Of a stretch of 64,000 nucleotides of DNA, positions 48,594-57,824 are shown in pieces (positions within the stretch are counted from its first letter, which is position 1; the number at the start of each line of letters is the position of its first letter). Source of the stretch: Aureimonas sp. AU20 (GTDB taxonomy: Bacteria > Pseudomonadota > Alphaproteobacteria > Rhizobiales > Rhizobiaceae); assembly GCF_001442755.1 (NCBI RefSeq), contig NZ_CP006370.1, forward strand, positions 186,001 through 250,000, written 5' to 3'. Below the pieces are notes generated by a model. That model had not been told where the DNA came from. It saw only the letters and a program-made list of their open reading frames with translations, and ran no database searches. Made by a program: the position numbers and the translations under genes.

Positions 48594-49489
48594 GAGCGGT
48601 CCTCCTCACGGTTCAGAAAGGCGTAGAGCGGCAGCACCAGCACCGCGATCAGCGCGAAGAGGATGACGTTTCCCGCCGTCGACAGGCCGTAGAAACCGGC
48701 CTGATACTGTTTGTAGATCACCGAGGCGACGACGTCGGAGGCAAAGCCCGGCCCGCCCTTGGTCATGGCCCAGACGAGGTCGAAGGTTCTGAGCCCTCCG
48801 ATGAACGACAGGGTCACCACCGTCACGGTGGCGGGCCGCACCAGCGGCAGCGTGACATAGGTGAACTGCGCGAGCGAGCGCGCCCCGTCGATCCGCGCGG
48901 CCTCGTAATAGTCCTTCGGGATCGAAACGATGCCGGCGATGAAGATCACCGTGGCGAGCCCGACGCCTTTCCAGACATCCACGACCGCCACCGACAGGAG
49001 CGCCAGGCGCGGGTCGGTCAGCCAGCCCGGCCCCTTGACGCCGAGAAGCGCCAGCCCCTCGTTGATGACCCCATGGGTCGGATGCATCATGGCCGTGAAG
49101 GCGATGCCGACGCCGATCGTGCTGACGAGGACGGGAAAGAAGGCGAGCGAGCGCAGGAAGTCGCGCGCCGCGATGCGCGAGGTCAGAAGCACCGCCAGAA
49201 GCAGCCCCAGCACGGTCTTCAGACCCGAGGTCAGGAAGCCGAAGATCACGGTGTTGACGAGGCCCTGAACCAGGAAGGGCTCCTGAAAGAAGGCACGGAA
49301 ATTGTCGAGGCCGATGAAGCTCGACTCGAAAAGGGTCCAGCGCGTGAGGCTGAACCAGATCGAGGACAGCGCCGGAAACAGGAACAGGACGCCGTAGATC
49401 GCGGCGGCGGGCAGGTAGAACCAGAACGGATAGGGGCTGCGCCGCCGACGCGCGGTCGGCTCGGCGGACGGGGAATGGATCTCGGTCAT
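48590..49489 (-). CDS. Carbohydrate ABC transporter permease (MalF/UgpA-like)
   Basis: A 299-residue permease. Helix 1 (FWFYLPAAAIYGVLFLFPALSSIWFSLT) is followed by FIGLDNFRAFFQEP and the EAA loop YYEAARIDGARSLAQFTYVTLPLVRP, all usual for CUT1 MalF-type subunits. I chose the ATG at 49489 (MTEIHSPS) because the longer frame adds a basic low-complexity leader. The gene follows the binding-protein gene by about 100 bp in the same operon. Confidence 0.92.
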   Translation of the reverse strand: MTEIHSPSAEPTARRRRSPYPFWFYLPAAAIYGVLFLFPALSSIWFSLTRWTLFESSFIGLDNFRAFFQEPFLVQGLVNTVIFGFLTSGLKTVLGLLLAVLLTSRIAARDFLRSLAFFPVLVSTIGVGIAFTAMMHPTHGVINEGLALLGVKGPGWLTDPRLALLSVAVVDVWKGVGLATVIFIAGIVSIPKDYYEAARIDGARSLAQFTYVTLPLVRPATVTVVTLSFIGGLRTFDLVWAMTKGGPGFASDVVASVIYKQYQAGFYGLSTAGNVILFALIAVLVLPLYAFLNREEDRS

Positions 49490-49590
49490 CGTCGTCCTGC
49501 GTGACGGATGGGACGTGGGGCAAGGCTTGGCGGAAGGGTTTTCGCCGCGTCGGGGCCGCCCGCTTCCGGCGCGGCCCCTTTGTGCGATCC

Positions 49591-50877
49591 TCACCAGCCG
49601 GGCAGGCCGAGCTGCTGCGCCTGCCGGGCGACGTCCTTGTCGTAGAGGCGGGCGGCGTCCTCGGGCTGGCGGATGCCCGATCCGACTTCCACCGTCAGCT
49701 GCTCGAGCTGCGGCCCCTTGACCGGCGAGAGGTATTCCAGAGCCGGCGCGGTCTTGCCTGCATCGAAATAGGCGAGCACGTCGCGGACCACGGCCGGGAG
49801 ATCGGCCGGCAGCGAGCAGCCCTGGACGAGATAGGGTCCGTTGGCGGCGGCCACCTTGTTCTGCACCGCGCAGCCTTCCGGGCTCGCCGCGAAGGCGAGG
49901 AAGCGCTTGGCTTCCTCGGCGTGGCTCGTGGAGCGCGGAATGTAGAAGGCCGCCGGCAGCCAGGTCGTCAGGCCGTTGTCGGCCGCGTCCTCGCCGGGCT
50001 GGGAGAAGAAGCCGATGTCGGCCAGCCGGTCGGGATAGAGCTCGGCGATGGCCTGGATGGCGAAGGTGAGCATGGGATAGTGCGCACCCTCCCCTTCCGC
50101 CAGCATGCGCAGGCCGTCCTCGTAGCCGGCCGCGCCGAAATCCTCGTTCAGGAAGCCGCCGTCATGCACGGCCTTCAGGCGCTCGAACCCTTTGAGGGCC
50201 ACCGGGTCGTCGGCATACTTGACCTTGTTCGCCGTGAAGCGCGCGGCCCAGTCCGGCTCGCGGCGCTGGACGTTGTAATAGTCCGCGAGCACGAGGATCT
50301 GCGAGGTCCAGGTGTCGCGATAGGTCTGGATCACGGCGGTGTGCCCCGCCGCCTTGATCGCCTCGTTGTTCTTCATGAAGTCGGCCCAGGTCCGGGGGAC
50401 CTGGAGCCCGAGCTCGGCATAGAGGCGACGGTTGTAGAGAATGCCGAAAGCCTCGGCCGGGCGCGTGGGAACGCCGAAGACCTCGCCGCCCATGCTGACC
50501 GCCGCCTTGAAGGCGGGGTCCATCGTGGCGGCATAGGGCTGGTCGGCGAGATCCAGAAGCGTGCGCGTGGGGGCGAGCGCCTGCAGGAGCGCGCCCGAAT
50601 TGTACCAGAAGATGTCGGTCATCTGCCCGGTGGCCAGGCGCGTCTTGACGATATTGTCGCCCTCGCCGCCGCTGGGGCGCGTTTCGATCTCGATCGCGAT
50701 GTCGGGATTCTTGTCCTGGAAGGCGGCGACGAGCGCCTGCGACACGGCGATCGTATGTGGGGCATTGTCGACCAGCAGGGACAATTGGGTGTCCTCAGCG
50801 GACGCGCCCACTGACCCGGAGAGCAGGCCGATGGCGAGCGTTCCCCACAGAATGGACAGGCCTTTGCGACGGTTCAT
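49591..50877 (-). CDS. Carbohydrate ABC transporter substrate-binding protein (SBP family 1)
   Basis: A 428-residue periplasmic protein. The signal peptide is about residues 1-28 (basic MNRRKG, hydrophobic LSILWGTLAIGLLSGSVGASA). The mature SBP_bac_1 fold shows AFQDKNPDIAIEIETRPSGGEGDNIVKTRLATGQMTDIF and FGILYNRRLYAELGLQVPRTWADF. The start at 50877 follows GGGAGGAAA. It lies 65 bp downstream of the rhamnosidase gene, pointing to rhamnose-containing oligosaccharides or glycosides as ligand. Confidence 0.92.
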   Translation of the reverse strand: MNRRKGLSILWGTLAIGLLSGSVGASAEDTQLSLLVDNAPHTIAVSQALVAAFQDKNPDIAIEIETRPSGGEGDNIVKTRLATGQMTDIFWYNSGALLQALAPTRTLLDLADQPYAATMDPAFKAAVSMGGEVFGVPTRPAEAFGILYNRRLYAELGLQVPRTWADFMKNNEAIKAAGHTAVIQTYRDTWTSQILVLADYYNVQRREPDWAARFTANKVKYADDPVALKGFERLKAVHDGGFLNEDFGAAGYEDGLRMLAEGEGAHYPMLTFAIQAIAELYPDRLADIGFFSQPGEDAADNGLTTWLPAAFYIPRSTSHAEEAKRFLAFAASPEGCAVQNKVAAANGPYLVQGCSLPADLPAVVRDVLAYFDAGKTAPALEYLSPVKGPQLEQLTVEVGSGIRQPEDAARLYDKDVARQAQQLGLPGW

Positions 50878-50942
50878 CTGTTTCCTCCCAAAAACGATGT
50901 GGATGATGGCGGAAGGCGGGCTCCCGTCCCGCCATCCGGGGC

Positions 50943-53327
50943 TCAAGGCGTTCGGCTGGTATGGGCCGCGAAGGCCGGCAGGCCGGGCCGCAGCTCCGGC
51001 GCGCAGAAACGAACCCGGTGGTGGCCGGCGGCCAGCGCCGTCTCGCCATCGGCCGATACGGGCTGCCCCCCCAGCGTCGCCTCCCCGGCCCCGGCCGGTA
51101 GGCGGAGAAGGCCGGAACTCCCCGCCGGCAGGACGATGTCATAGTCCACCATGCCCTCGTCATCGACCCGCCAGGCCGCCTGGACGGTTCCGAGCCGGCT
51201 CTCGTACTCGGCCCGCGCATGGCCGAGCGCCGGCAGCACGAGCGGCTCGAAGATCACGCGGCCGAAGCCGGGGGCGTCGGGGTCGGGGCGCAGTCCCGCC
51301 ACCGCCTCGAAAAGCCACTGGCACACGGCGCCATAGGCATAGTGGTTGTAGGAGTTCATCTGCGGATCGAACACCGATCCGTCCACCTGGATCGCGTCCC
51401 AGCGCTCCCAGATCGTGGTGGCGCCCTGCTTCACCTGATAAAGCCAGCCCGGCACGTCCTCCTGCAGGAAGACCTGACTGGCCAGCCCCGTCTCGCCGAG
51501 CTTCACGAGCGCCGGCAGAAGCGCGGGCGTGCCGATGAAGCCGGTTCCGATGCGCCCCTCCGACCGGGCGATGGCATTGCGGAAGTTCGCGCGAACCGCG
51601 CCCAGACGTTCGGGCGGCACGAGATCGTGGAGCACGGCGAGCGCGTAGGAGGTCTGGTCGTCGTTTCCGACCCGCCCGGCCGGCGTGACGAACTCGTCCG
51701 CGAAGGCCCGGCGCACGCATTCGGCGCGCTCGCGCATCCGCTCGGCGGTCGCCTCGTCGCCAACCAGCCGGGCGATGCGCGACACGAGGCTAGAGGTGAT
51801 GAACAGGTAGATCGTCGCCGACGCCTCGTCGCCGATGGTCGGCAAGGGCTTGGCGCTCGGCCCCTTGGGCTGGAGCCAGTCGCCGAAGGTGAAGCCCCGC
51901 GCGCCCCACTGGCGCGGCGGGCGAACGATCGGCCCGTCCGAGATCGACCAGACGAAGTCCACCCAGCGCACCATGGCGGGCAGCGTTTCCGCGAGAATGT
52001 CGAGATCGCCATAGTGGAGGTAAAGGGTCCAGGGCACGATCGCGATCGCGTCGCCCCAACCGGTCGAGCCGAAGAAGCCGGGATAAAGATCGGGGTGAAG
52101 GCGCGTGGGATCGGGCACGACATGCGGGATCGCCCCGTCGGCCCGCTGATCCGCCATCACGTCGCGCAGCCATTTGCGCAGGAAGTCGTGGCTGTCGTGC
52201 AGGTAGCAGGCGGTCGGCGCGAAGACCTGCGCGTCGCCCGTCCAGCCCAGGCGCTCGTCGCGCTGGGGGCAGTCGGTCGGCACCTCGATGAAGTTGGACC
52301 GCTGCGACCAGAGCGTGTTCTCCACCAAGCGGTTCACCAGCGGATGGCCGCAGGTGAACCGGCCGCGTTGCGGGTAGACCGAGCTGATCGGCACCGAGCG
52401 GATCGAGCGCAACGTCGCGCGGCCCTCGATGGAGACGCGAGCGTAGCGGAAGCCCTGAAAGGTGAAATGCGGCCGGAACGCCTCCGGCCCCTCGCCGCGC
52501 AGGATATAGGTGATGCGCGCCTCGGCCGTGCGGTAGTTCGAATTCTCGAAGTGTCCGTCGCGGTCGAGAATCTCGGAATGTTCGACGACCACCTTGGCGC
52601 CCGGCTCGCCCTCGACCTCGAAGGCGATGTAGCCCGCCGCGTTCTGTCCGAAATCGTAGATCGCGCGCCCCTCCGCGTCGCGTGTCTGCGCGATCGGCTC
52701 CAGGGCGGCCAGTTCGCGCACCGGCTGCGTTTCGTGGGGGAGGAGAAGGCTCGTGTCGAAGGCGAGCGCCTCCGCGCCGTGGGTTTCCTCCAGCGCGGTG
52801 CGCCGGGCGTCGAAGGTTTCGCCGAAGTAGAGACCGGAGGCGCGGATCGGCAGCAGGCCGCTGCGCCAGGACGCATCGGTGGCCAGCAGCAGCGCGCCAT
52901 CGGCGCCCGCCCGAAGCTCCGCGATCACGCCGGTCTTGTCGCCCCAGCAGTTGAAGATCGGCGCCTGCCCCCACATGATCTGAGAGCGGTACCAGCCGTC
53001 GGCGAGCCAGATCTCGATCGTGTTCTCGCCCGGCGTCAGAAGATCGGAGACGGGATAGGTCTGGTAGGACAGGCGGCGGTCGTAACTGGTCCAGCCGGGC
53101 GTCAGCAGGTCCTCGCCCACACGCCGTCCGTTGATGAAGCAGCGATAAAGGCCGAGCGCGCTGATCCGCAGCGTCTCGGCGCCGGAAACACCGTCCAACG
53201 TGAAACGCCGGCGCAGAAACGACGCCGGCGTGCCGACGCCCTCGTCGCTCAACGGGTGGATCATCCGCGCCGTCCAGTTCGCGTGGTCCGCTCCCGGCGC
53301 GCCAATGCTCAGGTTTCCACCGTCCAT
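50943..53327 (-). CDS. Family GH78 alpha-L-rhamnosidase, cytoplasmic
   Basis: A 794-residue glycoside hydrolase. N-terminal beta domains (SALGLYRCFINGRRVGEDLLTPGWTSYDRRLSYQTYPV) precede an (alpha/alpha)6 catalytic barrel with the GH78 hallmark TDCPQRDERLGWTGDAQVFA, where acid residues D and E contribute to catalysis, then TTIWERWDA and a C-terminal beta domain. It hydrolyses terminal alpha-L-rhamnose. No signal peptide is present, so it must act on substrate already imported by the ABC system encoded behind it. It is first in the operon and divergent from the LacI regulator. Confidence 0.9.
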   Translation of the reverse strand: MDGGNLSIGAPGADHANWTARMIHPLSDEGVGTPASFLRRRFTLDGVSGAETLRISALGLYRCFINGRRVGEDLLTPGWTSYDRRLSYQTYPVSDLLTPGENTIEIWLADGWYRSQIMWGQAPIFNCWGDKTGVIAELRAGADGALLLATDASWRSGLLPIRASGLYFGETFDARRTALEETHGAEALAFDTSLLLPHETQPVRELAALEPIAQTRDAEGRAIYDFGQNAAGYIAFEVEGEPGAKVVVEHSEILDRDGHFENSNYRTAEARITYILRGEGPEAFRPHFTFQGFRYARVSIEGRATLRSIRSVPISSVYPQRGRFTCGHPLVNRLVENTLWSQRSNFIEVPTDCPQRDERLGWTGDAQVFAPTACYLHDSHDFLRKWLRDVMADQRADGAIPHVVPDPTRLHPDLYPGFFGSTGWGDAIAIVPWTLYLHYGDLDILAETLPAMVRWVDFVWSISDGPIVRPPRQWGARGFTFGDWLQPKGPSAKPLPTIGDEASATIYLFITSSLVSRIARLVGDEATAERMRERAECVRRAFADEFVTPAGRVGNDDQTSYALAVLHDLVPPERLGAVRANFRNAIARSEGRIGTGFIGTPALLPALVKLGETGLASQVFLQEDVPGWLYQVKQGATTIWERWDAIQVDGSVFDPQMNSYNHYAYGAVCQWLFEAVAGLRPDPDAPGFGRVIFEPLVLPALGHARAEYESRLGTVQAAWRVDDEGMVDYDIVLPAGSSGLLRLPAGAGEATLGGQPVSADGETALAAGHHRVRFCAPELRPGLPAFAAHTSRTP

Positions 53328-53393
53328 CCGCCTGTCTCCCCCCTCGGTCCGTGGCCCTTCATCCCGCCACGAACCGGCATCATCATTTTGTGT

Positions 53394-53417
53394 ATCGTTC
53401 TACGTGCATCGTTCTAC
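53394..53417. promoter_or_regulatory. Tandem repeat operator between GH78 and LacI genes
   Basis: ATCGTTCTAC is repeated at 53394-53403 and 53408-53417 (14 bp period) in the divergent intergenic space. TTTTGT just before (53386-53391) and ACAAAA just after (53416-53421) add outer symmetry. It is the best candidate for the LacI-type regulator site and lies about 65 bp upstream of the GH78 start. Confidence 0.5.
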
Positions 53418-53500
53418 AAAATCGTCTCCGTGGCAATAGCCGAACCGCCATCCGATACGATAAGGAGAACTGAGGTACGGTCGGGAAGAACGAGGTCGCT

Positions 53501-54553
53501 GTGAAGCCAGGGTCGGGCACGGGGCCGAAGCAAACGAGTGGACGGCCGGGCCGCGCGACGATCCGAACCGTCGCGAGCGACGCGGGCGTCTCGGTTTCGG
53601 CCGTGTCCAAGGTCCTGCGCAACGCCTATGGGGTCAGCGACGGGCTGAAGGAGCGCGTCAACGCCTCGATCCAGCGCCTCGGCTATCGTCCGAACGCCTC
53701 GGCGAGAGGGATGCGCGGGCGCTCCTACACGCTCGGCGTGGTCCTGTCGGACATCCGCAACCCCTTCTTTTCCGAGATCATGATCGGCATCGGCACGGTT
53801 CTGGCCGAGACGCCCTACCAGCCCCTGCTCGGCGTCTCGAACTCGGCGGTCGGCACGGAGCGAACCTTGGTCGAGGCCATGGTGGACCGGCAGATGGACG
53901 GGCTGATCTTCCTGGCGCCCCGAATGCCGCTGGCGCTTCTGGACGAGGCCGCGCAGCGCATTCCGACCGTCGTGATCGGCCATCACCGCCCCGAGGCCGA
54001 GCATTACGACACGATCAACAACGACGACGCGCTGGGCGCCGAGATGGTGGTGGACCGGCTGGCGGAGGCGGGCCTTCGCCGCATCGCCCATGTCAGCCTC
54101 GCGCTGACGCCGGACGAGAGCTTCGCCGTGACCGCGCACCGCGAGATCGGCTATCGACGCGCCATGCAGCGGCGCGGCCTCGACCGCTGGATCGAGGTGC
54201 ACCGGGCCGAGAACAGCCCGTTCGCGGGACAGGTCATCCGCCCGCTTCTGGAACAATCGCCCCGGCCAGAGGCCCTGTTCTGCTGGACGGACGCCTGCGC
54301 GCTGGAAGCCATCAGCGTCGCCACGCAGATGGGTCTGGCGATCCCGCGCGACCTGTCGATCGTCGGCTACGACAACTCGCCGCTCTGCAATCTCGCGCAG
54401 AACGCGCTGAGCAGCGTCGATCAGTCAGGGCGCCAACTCGGCGCGCAGGCGACCCACCAGCTTCTGGAGCGGATCGAGGGACGCTACGCGCCGCACCATC
54501 ACCTCACACGGCCGCGCCTCGTCGAGCGGGCCAGCCTGGCCCCTCGCGACTGA
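53501..54553 (+). CDS. LacI-family transcriptional regulator
   Basis: A 350-residue regulator starting at GTG (53501; GAGG upstream). The LacI helix-turn-helix spans about residues 19-65 (RATIRTVASDAGVSVSAVSKVLRNAYGVSDGLKERVNASIQRLGYRPN), followed by the periplasmic-binding-like effector domain (SYTLGVVLSDIRNPFFSEIMIGI ... LSIVGYDNSPLCNLAQNALSSVDQ). Its divergent placement indicates control of the rhamnosidase/ABC operon. The inducer is probably rhamnose or a rhamnoside. Confidence 0.92.
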   Translation: MKPGSGTGPKQTSGRPGRATIRTVASDAGVSVSAVSKVLRNAYGVSDGLKERVNASIQRLGYRPNASARGMRGRSYTLGVVLSDIRNPFFSEIMIGIGTVLAETPYQPLLGVSNSAVGTERTLVEAMVDRQMDGLIFLAPRMPLALLDEAAQRIPTVVIGHHRPEAEHYDTINNDDALGAEMVVDRLAEAGLRRIAHVSLALTPDESFAVTAHREIGYRRAMQRRGLDRWIEVHRAENSPFAGQVIRPLLEQSPRPEALFCWTDACALEAISVATQMGLAIPRDLSIVGYDNSPLCNLAQNALSSVDQSGRQLGAQATHQLLERIEGRYAPHHHLTRPRLVERASLAPRD

Positions 54554-54928
54554 AGCGGCAGGCGTGCATTCGATTTCGGGTCTTCGACATATGCAAGGGA
54601 CGGTCCCGCCGTCGCGAACTGCCGATGTCGGAACAGCCGCTCGCTGGCTCGGACATGGTCCGACGAACAGGTGATCTATCTCGGAGCCCTGACCCCGCCA
54701 GTCGGTATGTCGACGCCGGCAGGGTCGGCGTCGAGGTGCTGGAAATTCCGGCGAGAGCCAGGGGCGTCACGACCCGCGTCACGACCCGACCCGAAGAACT
54801 CGCCGCCGGACGGGTTTCCGCCTGCCCAGGTCGCGAATGCGGATCCTCTTCGTTCCCGGACGCGGAGATGCCCTATCTCCAACGCAGGTTGGCGCATCCA
54901 ACGCGCGAGACGGAAGGGAAACACAACG
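54554..54928. other. Intergenic region before the alcohol dehydrogenase gene
   Basis: About 375 bp. GGGAC-G-GTCCC (54597-54607) is a small palindrome after the LacI gene. Open frames here (from 54625 and 54671) join the downstream gene only as an unconserved extension and look non-coding. Nothing else is recognisable. Confidence 0.4.
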
Positions 54929-55936
54929 ATGAAGGCAATGGCATTGCGAGCACCGGCCGGTCTGGACCGTATCGTGGCCGAGGACCACCCCGATCCCGGT
55001 CGGCCTGGGCCGGGGGAGATCCGTGTCGCCCTGCACGGGGCTTCCTTGAACTTCCACGATCTGGCCGTCGCCAAGGGGCAGATGAAGACCGAGGACGGGC
55101 GCATTCTCCTGGCCGATGGCGCGGGCATCGTCGAAAGCGTCGGCAAGGGCGTGGCTGAGTTCACGCCGGGAGACATGGTCGTCTCCTGCTTCTTTCCGGA
55201 TTGGCAAGACGGCTCGCCGACCGTTGGCGACTTCGCGCGAACGCCGGGCGACGGCATCGATGGATTCGCACAGGAAAGCGTGGTTCTTCCCGCCACCGCG
55301 TTCACCCGCGCGCCGAAGGGCTACGATGCGGTGGAGGCTGCCGCCATCACGACGGCTGGCCTGACGGCCTGGCGTGCCCTGGTCGGCGACGCCCATCTCA
55401 AGGCGGGCGACACGGTGCTCCTTCTCGGCACGGGCGGCGTCTCGGTCTGGGCGCTTCAGATCGCGAAGATGTTCGGAGCGAGCGTCGCCATCACGTCATC
55501 GTCGGACGAGAAGCTCGAGCGCGCGCGCTCGATGGGGGCCGACTTCACGCTGAACTATCGAGCTGAGCCGGAGTGGGGACGACGGGTTCGCGACTGGACC
55601 GGTGGAAGGGGCGTCGATCACGTCATCGAGGTCGGCGGCCCAGGAACCCTCGCCCAGTCCATCGAGGCCGTGCGGATCGGTGGGCATATCGCGCTCATCG
55701 GGGTTCTCACGGGCTTTTCGGGCGAGATCCCGACGGGCGCTTTCATGACGAAGCAGGCCAAACTGCAAGGGCTTATCGTGGGAAGCCGTCGGCAGCAGCA
55801 GGAGTTCGTCCGCGCGCTGGATGCGAACGCGATCCGCCCCGTCATCGACCGCCGCTTCCCCCTCGCGGACCTCGCGAGCGCCTTTCGGCACGAGGAAGGC
55901 GCAAGCCATTTCGGGAAGATCGGCGTCGAATGGTGA
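54929..55936 (+). CDS. Zinc-independent alcohol dehydrogenase/quinone oxidoreductase (MDR family)
   Basis: A 335-residue medium-chain dehydrogenase/reductase. An N-terminal GroES-like domain (LHGASLNFHDLAVAKGQ; DGAGIVESVGKGVAEFTPGDMV) lacks the structural-zinc cysteine cluster, and the Rossmann domain has LLGTGGVSVWALQIAKMFGASVAITSSSDEKLERA. It ends in QLG-free FGKIGVEW. It probably reduces an enone, quinone or aldehyde with NAD(P)H. The start at 54929 has AAGGGAAA upstream. It is transcribed toward a convergent SDR gene and may be part of a small stress or redox unit with it. Confidence 0.88.
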   Translation: MKAMALRAPAGLDRIVAEDHPDPGRPGPGEIRVALHGASLNFHDLAVAKGQMKTEDGRILLADGAGIVESVGKGVAEFTPGDMVVSCFFPDWQDGSPTVGDFARTPGDGIDGFAQESVVLPATAFTRAPKGYDAVEAAAITTAGLTAWRALVGDAHLKAGDTVLLLGTGGVSVWALQIAKMFGASVAITSSSDEKLERARSMGADFTLNYRAEPEWGRRVRDWTGGRGVDHVIEVGGPGTLAQSIEAVRIGGHIALIGVLTGFSGEIPTGAFMTKQAKLQGLIVGSRRQQQEFVRALDANAIRPVIDRRFPLADLASAFRHEEGASHFGKIGVEW

Positions 55937-55955
55937 GCGGCCAATCCTGATCTGA

Positions 55956-56079
55956 AGCGACCTGTCAGGCGGTGTCCCGGTATACCTTAAGAAGAGGCGC
56001 CTATCGGGTCGCTGCCTGACGGCCTTCGACCCATCATTGCCCGCGTAACCTTCCATCGTGGTCGCCGAAGGCCCACGAT
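55956..56079. other. Convergent intergenic region rich in inverted repeats
   Basis: Between the two convergent genes lie AGCGACC (55956-55962) with GGTCGCT (56007-56013), GTCAGGC (55964-55970) with GCCTGAC (56014-56020), GGCCTTCG (56021-56028) with CGAAGGCC (56066-56073), and ATCGTGG (56055-56061) with CCACGAT (56073-56079). The first two pairs cross, as in a pseudoknot. A bidirectional terminator or structured transcript end is possible. Some matches are expected by chance. Confidence 0.3.
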
Positions 56080-56098
56080 CGACGCCTTCCTCAGGTCC

Positions 56099-56836
56099 TC
56101 AGTCTTGCGCGGTGGGACGAACCACGATGCTGCCGATCTCGACGTCGTCAGGCTGCTCTATCGCGAAGGCGATGGCCCGCGCGATGGCCTGGGGCGGAAT
56201 GGCGAGTTCGCGCTTGCGCCTGCCGAGCTCCTCCCTGACATCGGGATCGCTGACCGAAGAGTCGACGAAGGTCGTGTCGATGAAGCCGGGGGAGACTTCC
56301 GTCACCCGCAGGCCGGGCACGCATTCCTGCCGCAAGGCCTCGGTCGCCGTCCGCAACGCGTTCTTGGTCGCGGCATAGACGCCCATGGTCGGGACGATCT
56401 TGAGGCCGGCCGTCGAGACGACGTTCACGACGTGGCCGCTGCGCTGGGCGACGAACAGGGGCAGCGCGGCCGCGATGCCGTAAAGGGCGCCCTTCAGGTT
56501 CACGTCGATCATCGCGTCCCAGTCCTCGACCCGCAGGGCATCGAAGCGCGAGATCGGGCCGATCCCGGCATTGTTGACGATCACGTCCAGCCGACCGAAC
56601 CGCTCCACCGCGAGGCCGACAAGGGCTTCCAGATCCGCGCGCCGGGTGACATCGACTGCCTGGTAGATGGCGTTCCCGCCCGCCTTCTCGATCTCGGCTG
56701 CGACAGCGGCGATCTCGGCCTCGCTGCGCGCTCCCAGCACGAGGCGAGCCCCGCGGGCGGCCAGGAGCAGGGCGGTGGCCCGGCCGATGCCGCGCCCGGC
56801 CCCGGTGACGGCGACGATCTTGTTCTCGACGGTCAT
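56099..56836 (-). CDS. SDR family oxidoreductase
   Basis: A 245-residue classical short-chain dehydrogenase. The cofactor motif is TGAGRGIGRATAL, then VDVTRRADLEALV, NNAGIGP, catalytic Ser in VVSTAGL and YAATKNAL. Conserved PGFIDT follows. An Arg after the second strand (LGARSEAE) suggests preference for NADP(H). The sequence resembles the YdfG/serine-dehydrogenase-like group, but substrate is unknown. It diverges from an AraC-type gene, with only about 95 bp between, which probably regulates it. Confidence 0.9.
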   Translation of the reverse strand: MTVENKIVAVTGAGRGIGRATALLLAARGARLVLGARSEAEIAAVAAEIEKAGGNAIYQAVDVTRRADLEALVGLAVERFGRLDVIVNNAGIGPISRFDALRVEDWDAMIDVNLKGALYGIAAALPLFVAQRSGHVVNVVSTAGLKIVPTMGVYAATKNALRTATEALRQECVPGLRVTEVSPGFIDTTFVDSSVSDPDVREELGRRKRELAIPPQAIARAIAFAIEQPDDVEIGSIVVRPTAQD

Positions 56837-56933
56837 GAGAAACCTCCTTCGTTGCGATGGAGGCAGGCTAGGACGACACCGCTGGCGGCTCTATGTTCGA
56901 TCGACCGTTCTCTTGTCGCGATCCGCCGAAATC

Positions 56934-57824
56934 ATGCTCGATCCCTTCTCCGACGTCGTGTCCCTTCTGGGCACGCGGAGCGTTCGCGGCACCAGCCTCG
57001 AGGCATCGGGCAGGTGGGCGCTTTCCTTCGACGGACGGGCGCGCCTGAAGTTCGTCGCGATGACCCGAGGTCGATGCTGGCTCGTTCTACCGAGCGGCAG
57101 GACGGAGCCAATGGAAGAGGGCGACGTCTTCCTGCTCAGCGACACACGCTACACGGTGGCCAGCGATCCCGACTTCGAGCCGACCGACGGCATGGACCTC
57201 TACGCCGCTCCCGGGCACGACGCCGTTCGTCTGGGCGAAGGCCGCGACACCGCCATGGTGGGAGGCGGCAGCGCCTTCGCGAACGGTTGCGCCCCGTTCG
57301 TGCTCGACGCGCTGCCGCCGTTCCTTCGCATCGACCCCACGTCGCCGGCCGCCGCAGCCATCGCCCGGACCCTGCTGTCTCTCCAGGCGGAGATCCGAAA
57401 CGCGGACGTCGGCAGTTCGCTCGTCGCGGAGCGGCTGGCCGAAATCCTCGTCGTCGAGGCCGTTCGTGCCTTCGTGGCGGCGGGGTCGACGGATACGATC
57501 GGCTGGATTTCCGCCCTGTCCGATCCCCGCCTGGCCAAGGCGATCGGTCTGATGCACGGCGAGGTCGCCCGTCGCTGGACGGCGCCGATGCTGGCGCGGG
57601 AGGTCGGCATGTCCCGCTCCGCCTTCACACAGCGCTTCACGCGGCGCGTTGGTCGCCCGCCGATGGACTATCTGACGCTTTGGCGAATGGTCCTGGCCCG
57701 GCGCAAGCTGTCCTCTGGATCAAGCGTCGCCGCCGTCGCCGAGGAGGTCGGCTACGGGTCCCAGAGCGCCTTCACGCAGGCCTACAAGCGGACCATGGGA
57801 CGCACCCCGCGATCGGCCGACTGA
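56934..57824 (+). CDS. AraC-family regulator with cupin-type sensor domain
   Basis: A 296-residue regulator. An N-terminal cupin-like (AraC_binding_2/cupin_6) sensor (WALSFDGRARLKFVAMTRGRCWLVLPSGRTEPMEEGDVFLLSD) is followed by a linker and a C-terminal double HTH (WTAPMLAREVGMSRSAFTQRFTRRVGRPPMDYLTLWRM; SVAAVAEEVGYGSQSAFTQAYKRTMGRTP). It starts at ATG 56934. AraC regulators of this class commonly sit beside and control an SDR gene, as here. Effector unknown. Confidence 0.9.
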   Translation: MLDPFSDVVSLLGTRSVRGTSLEASGRWALSFDGRARLKFVAMTRGRCWLVLPSGRTEPMEEGDVFLLSDTRYTVASDPDFEPTDGMDLYAAPGHDAVRLGEGRDTAMVGGGSAFANGCAPFVLDALPPFLRIDPTSPAAAAIARTLLSLQAEIRNADVGSSLVAERLAEILVVEAVRAFVAAGSTDTIGWISALSDPRLAKAIGLMHGEVARRWTAPMLAREVGMSRSAFTQRFTRRVGRPPMDYLTLWRMVLARRKLSSGSSVAAVAEEVGYGSQSAFTQAYKRTMGRTPRSAD

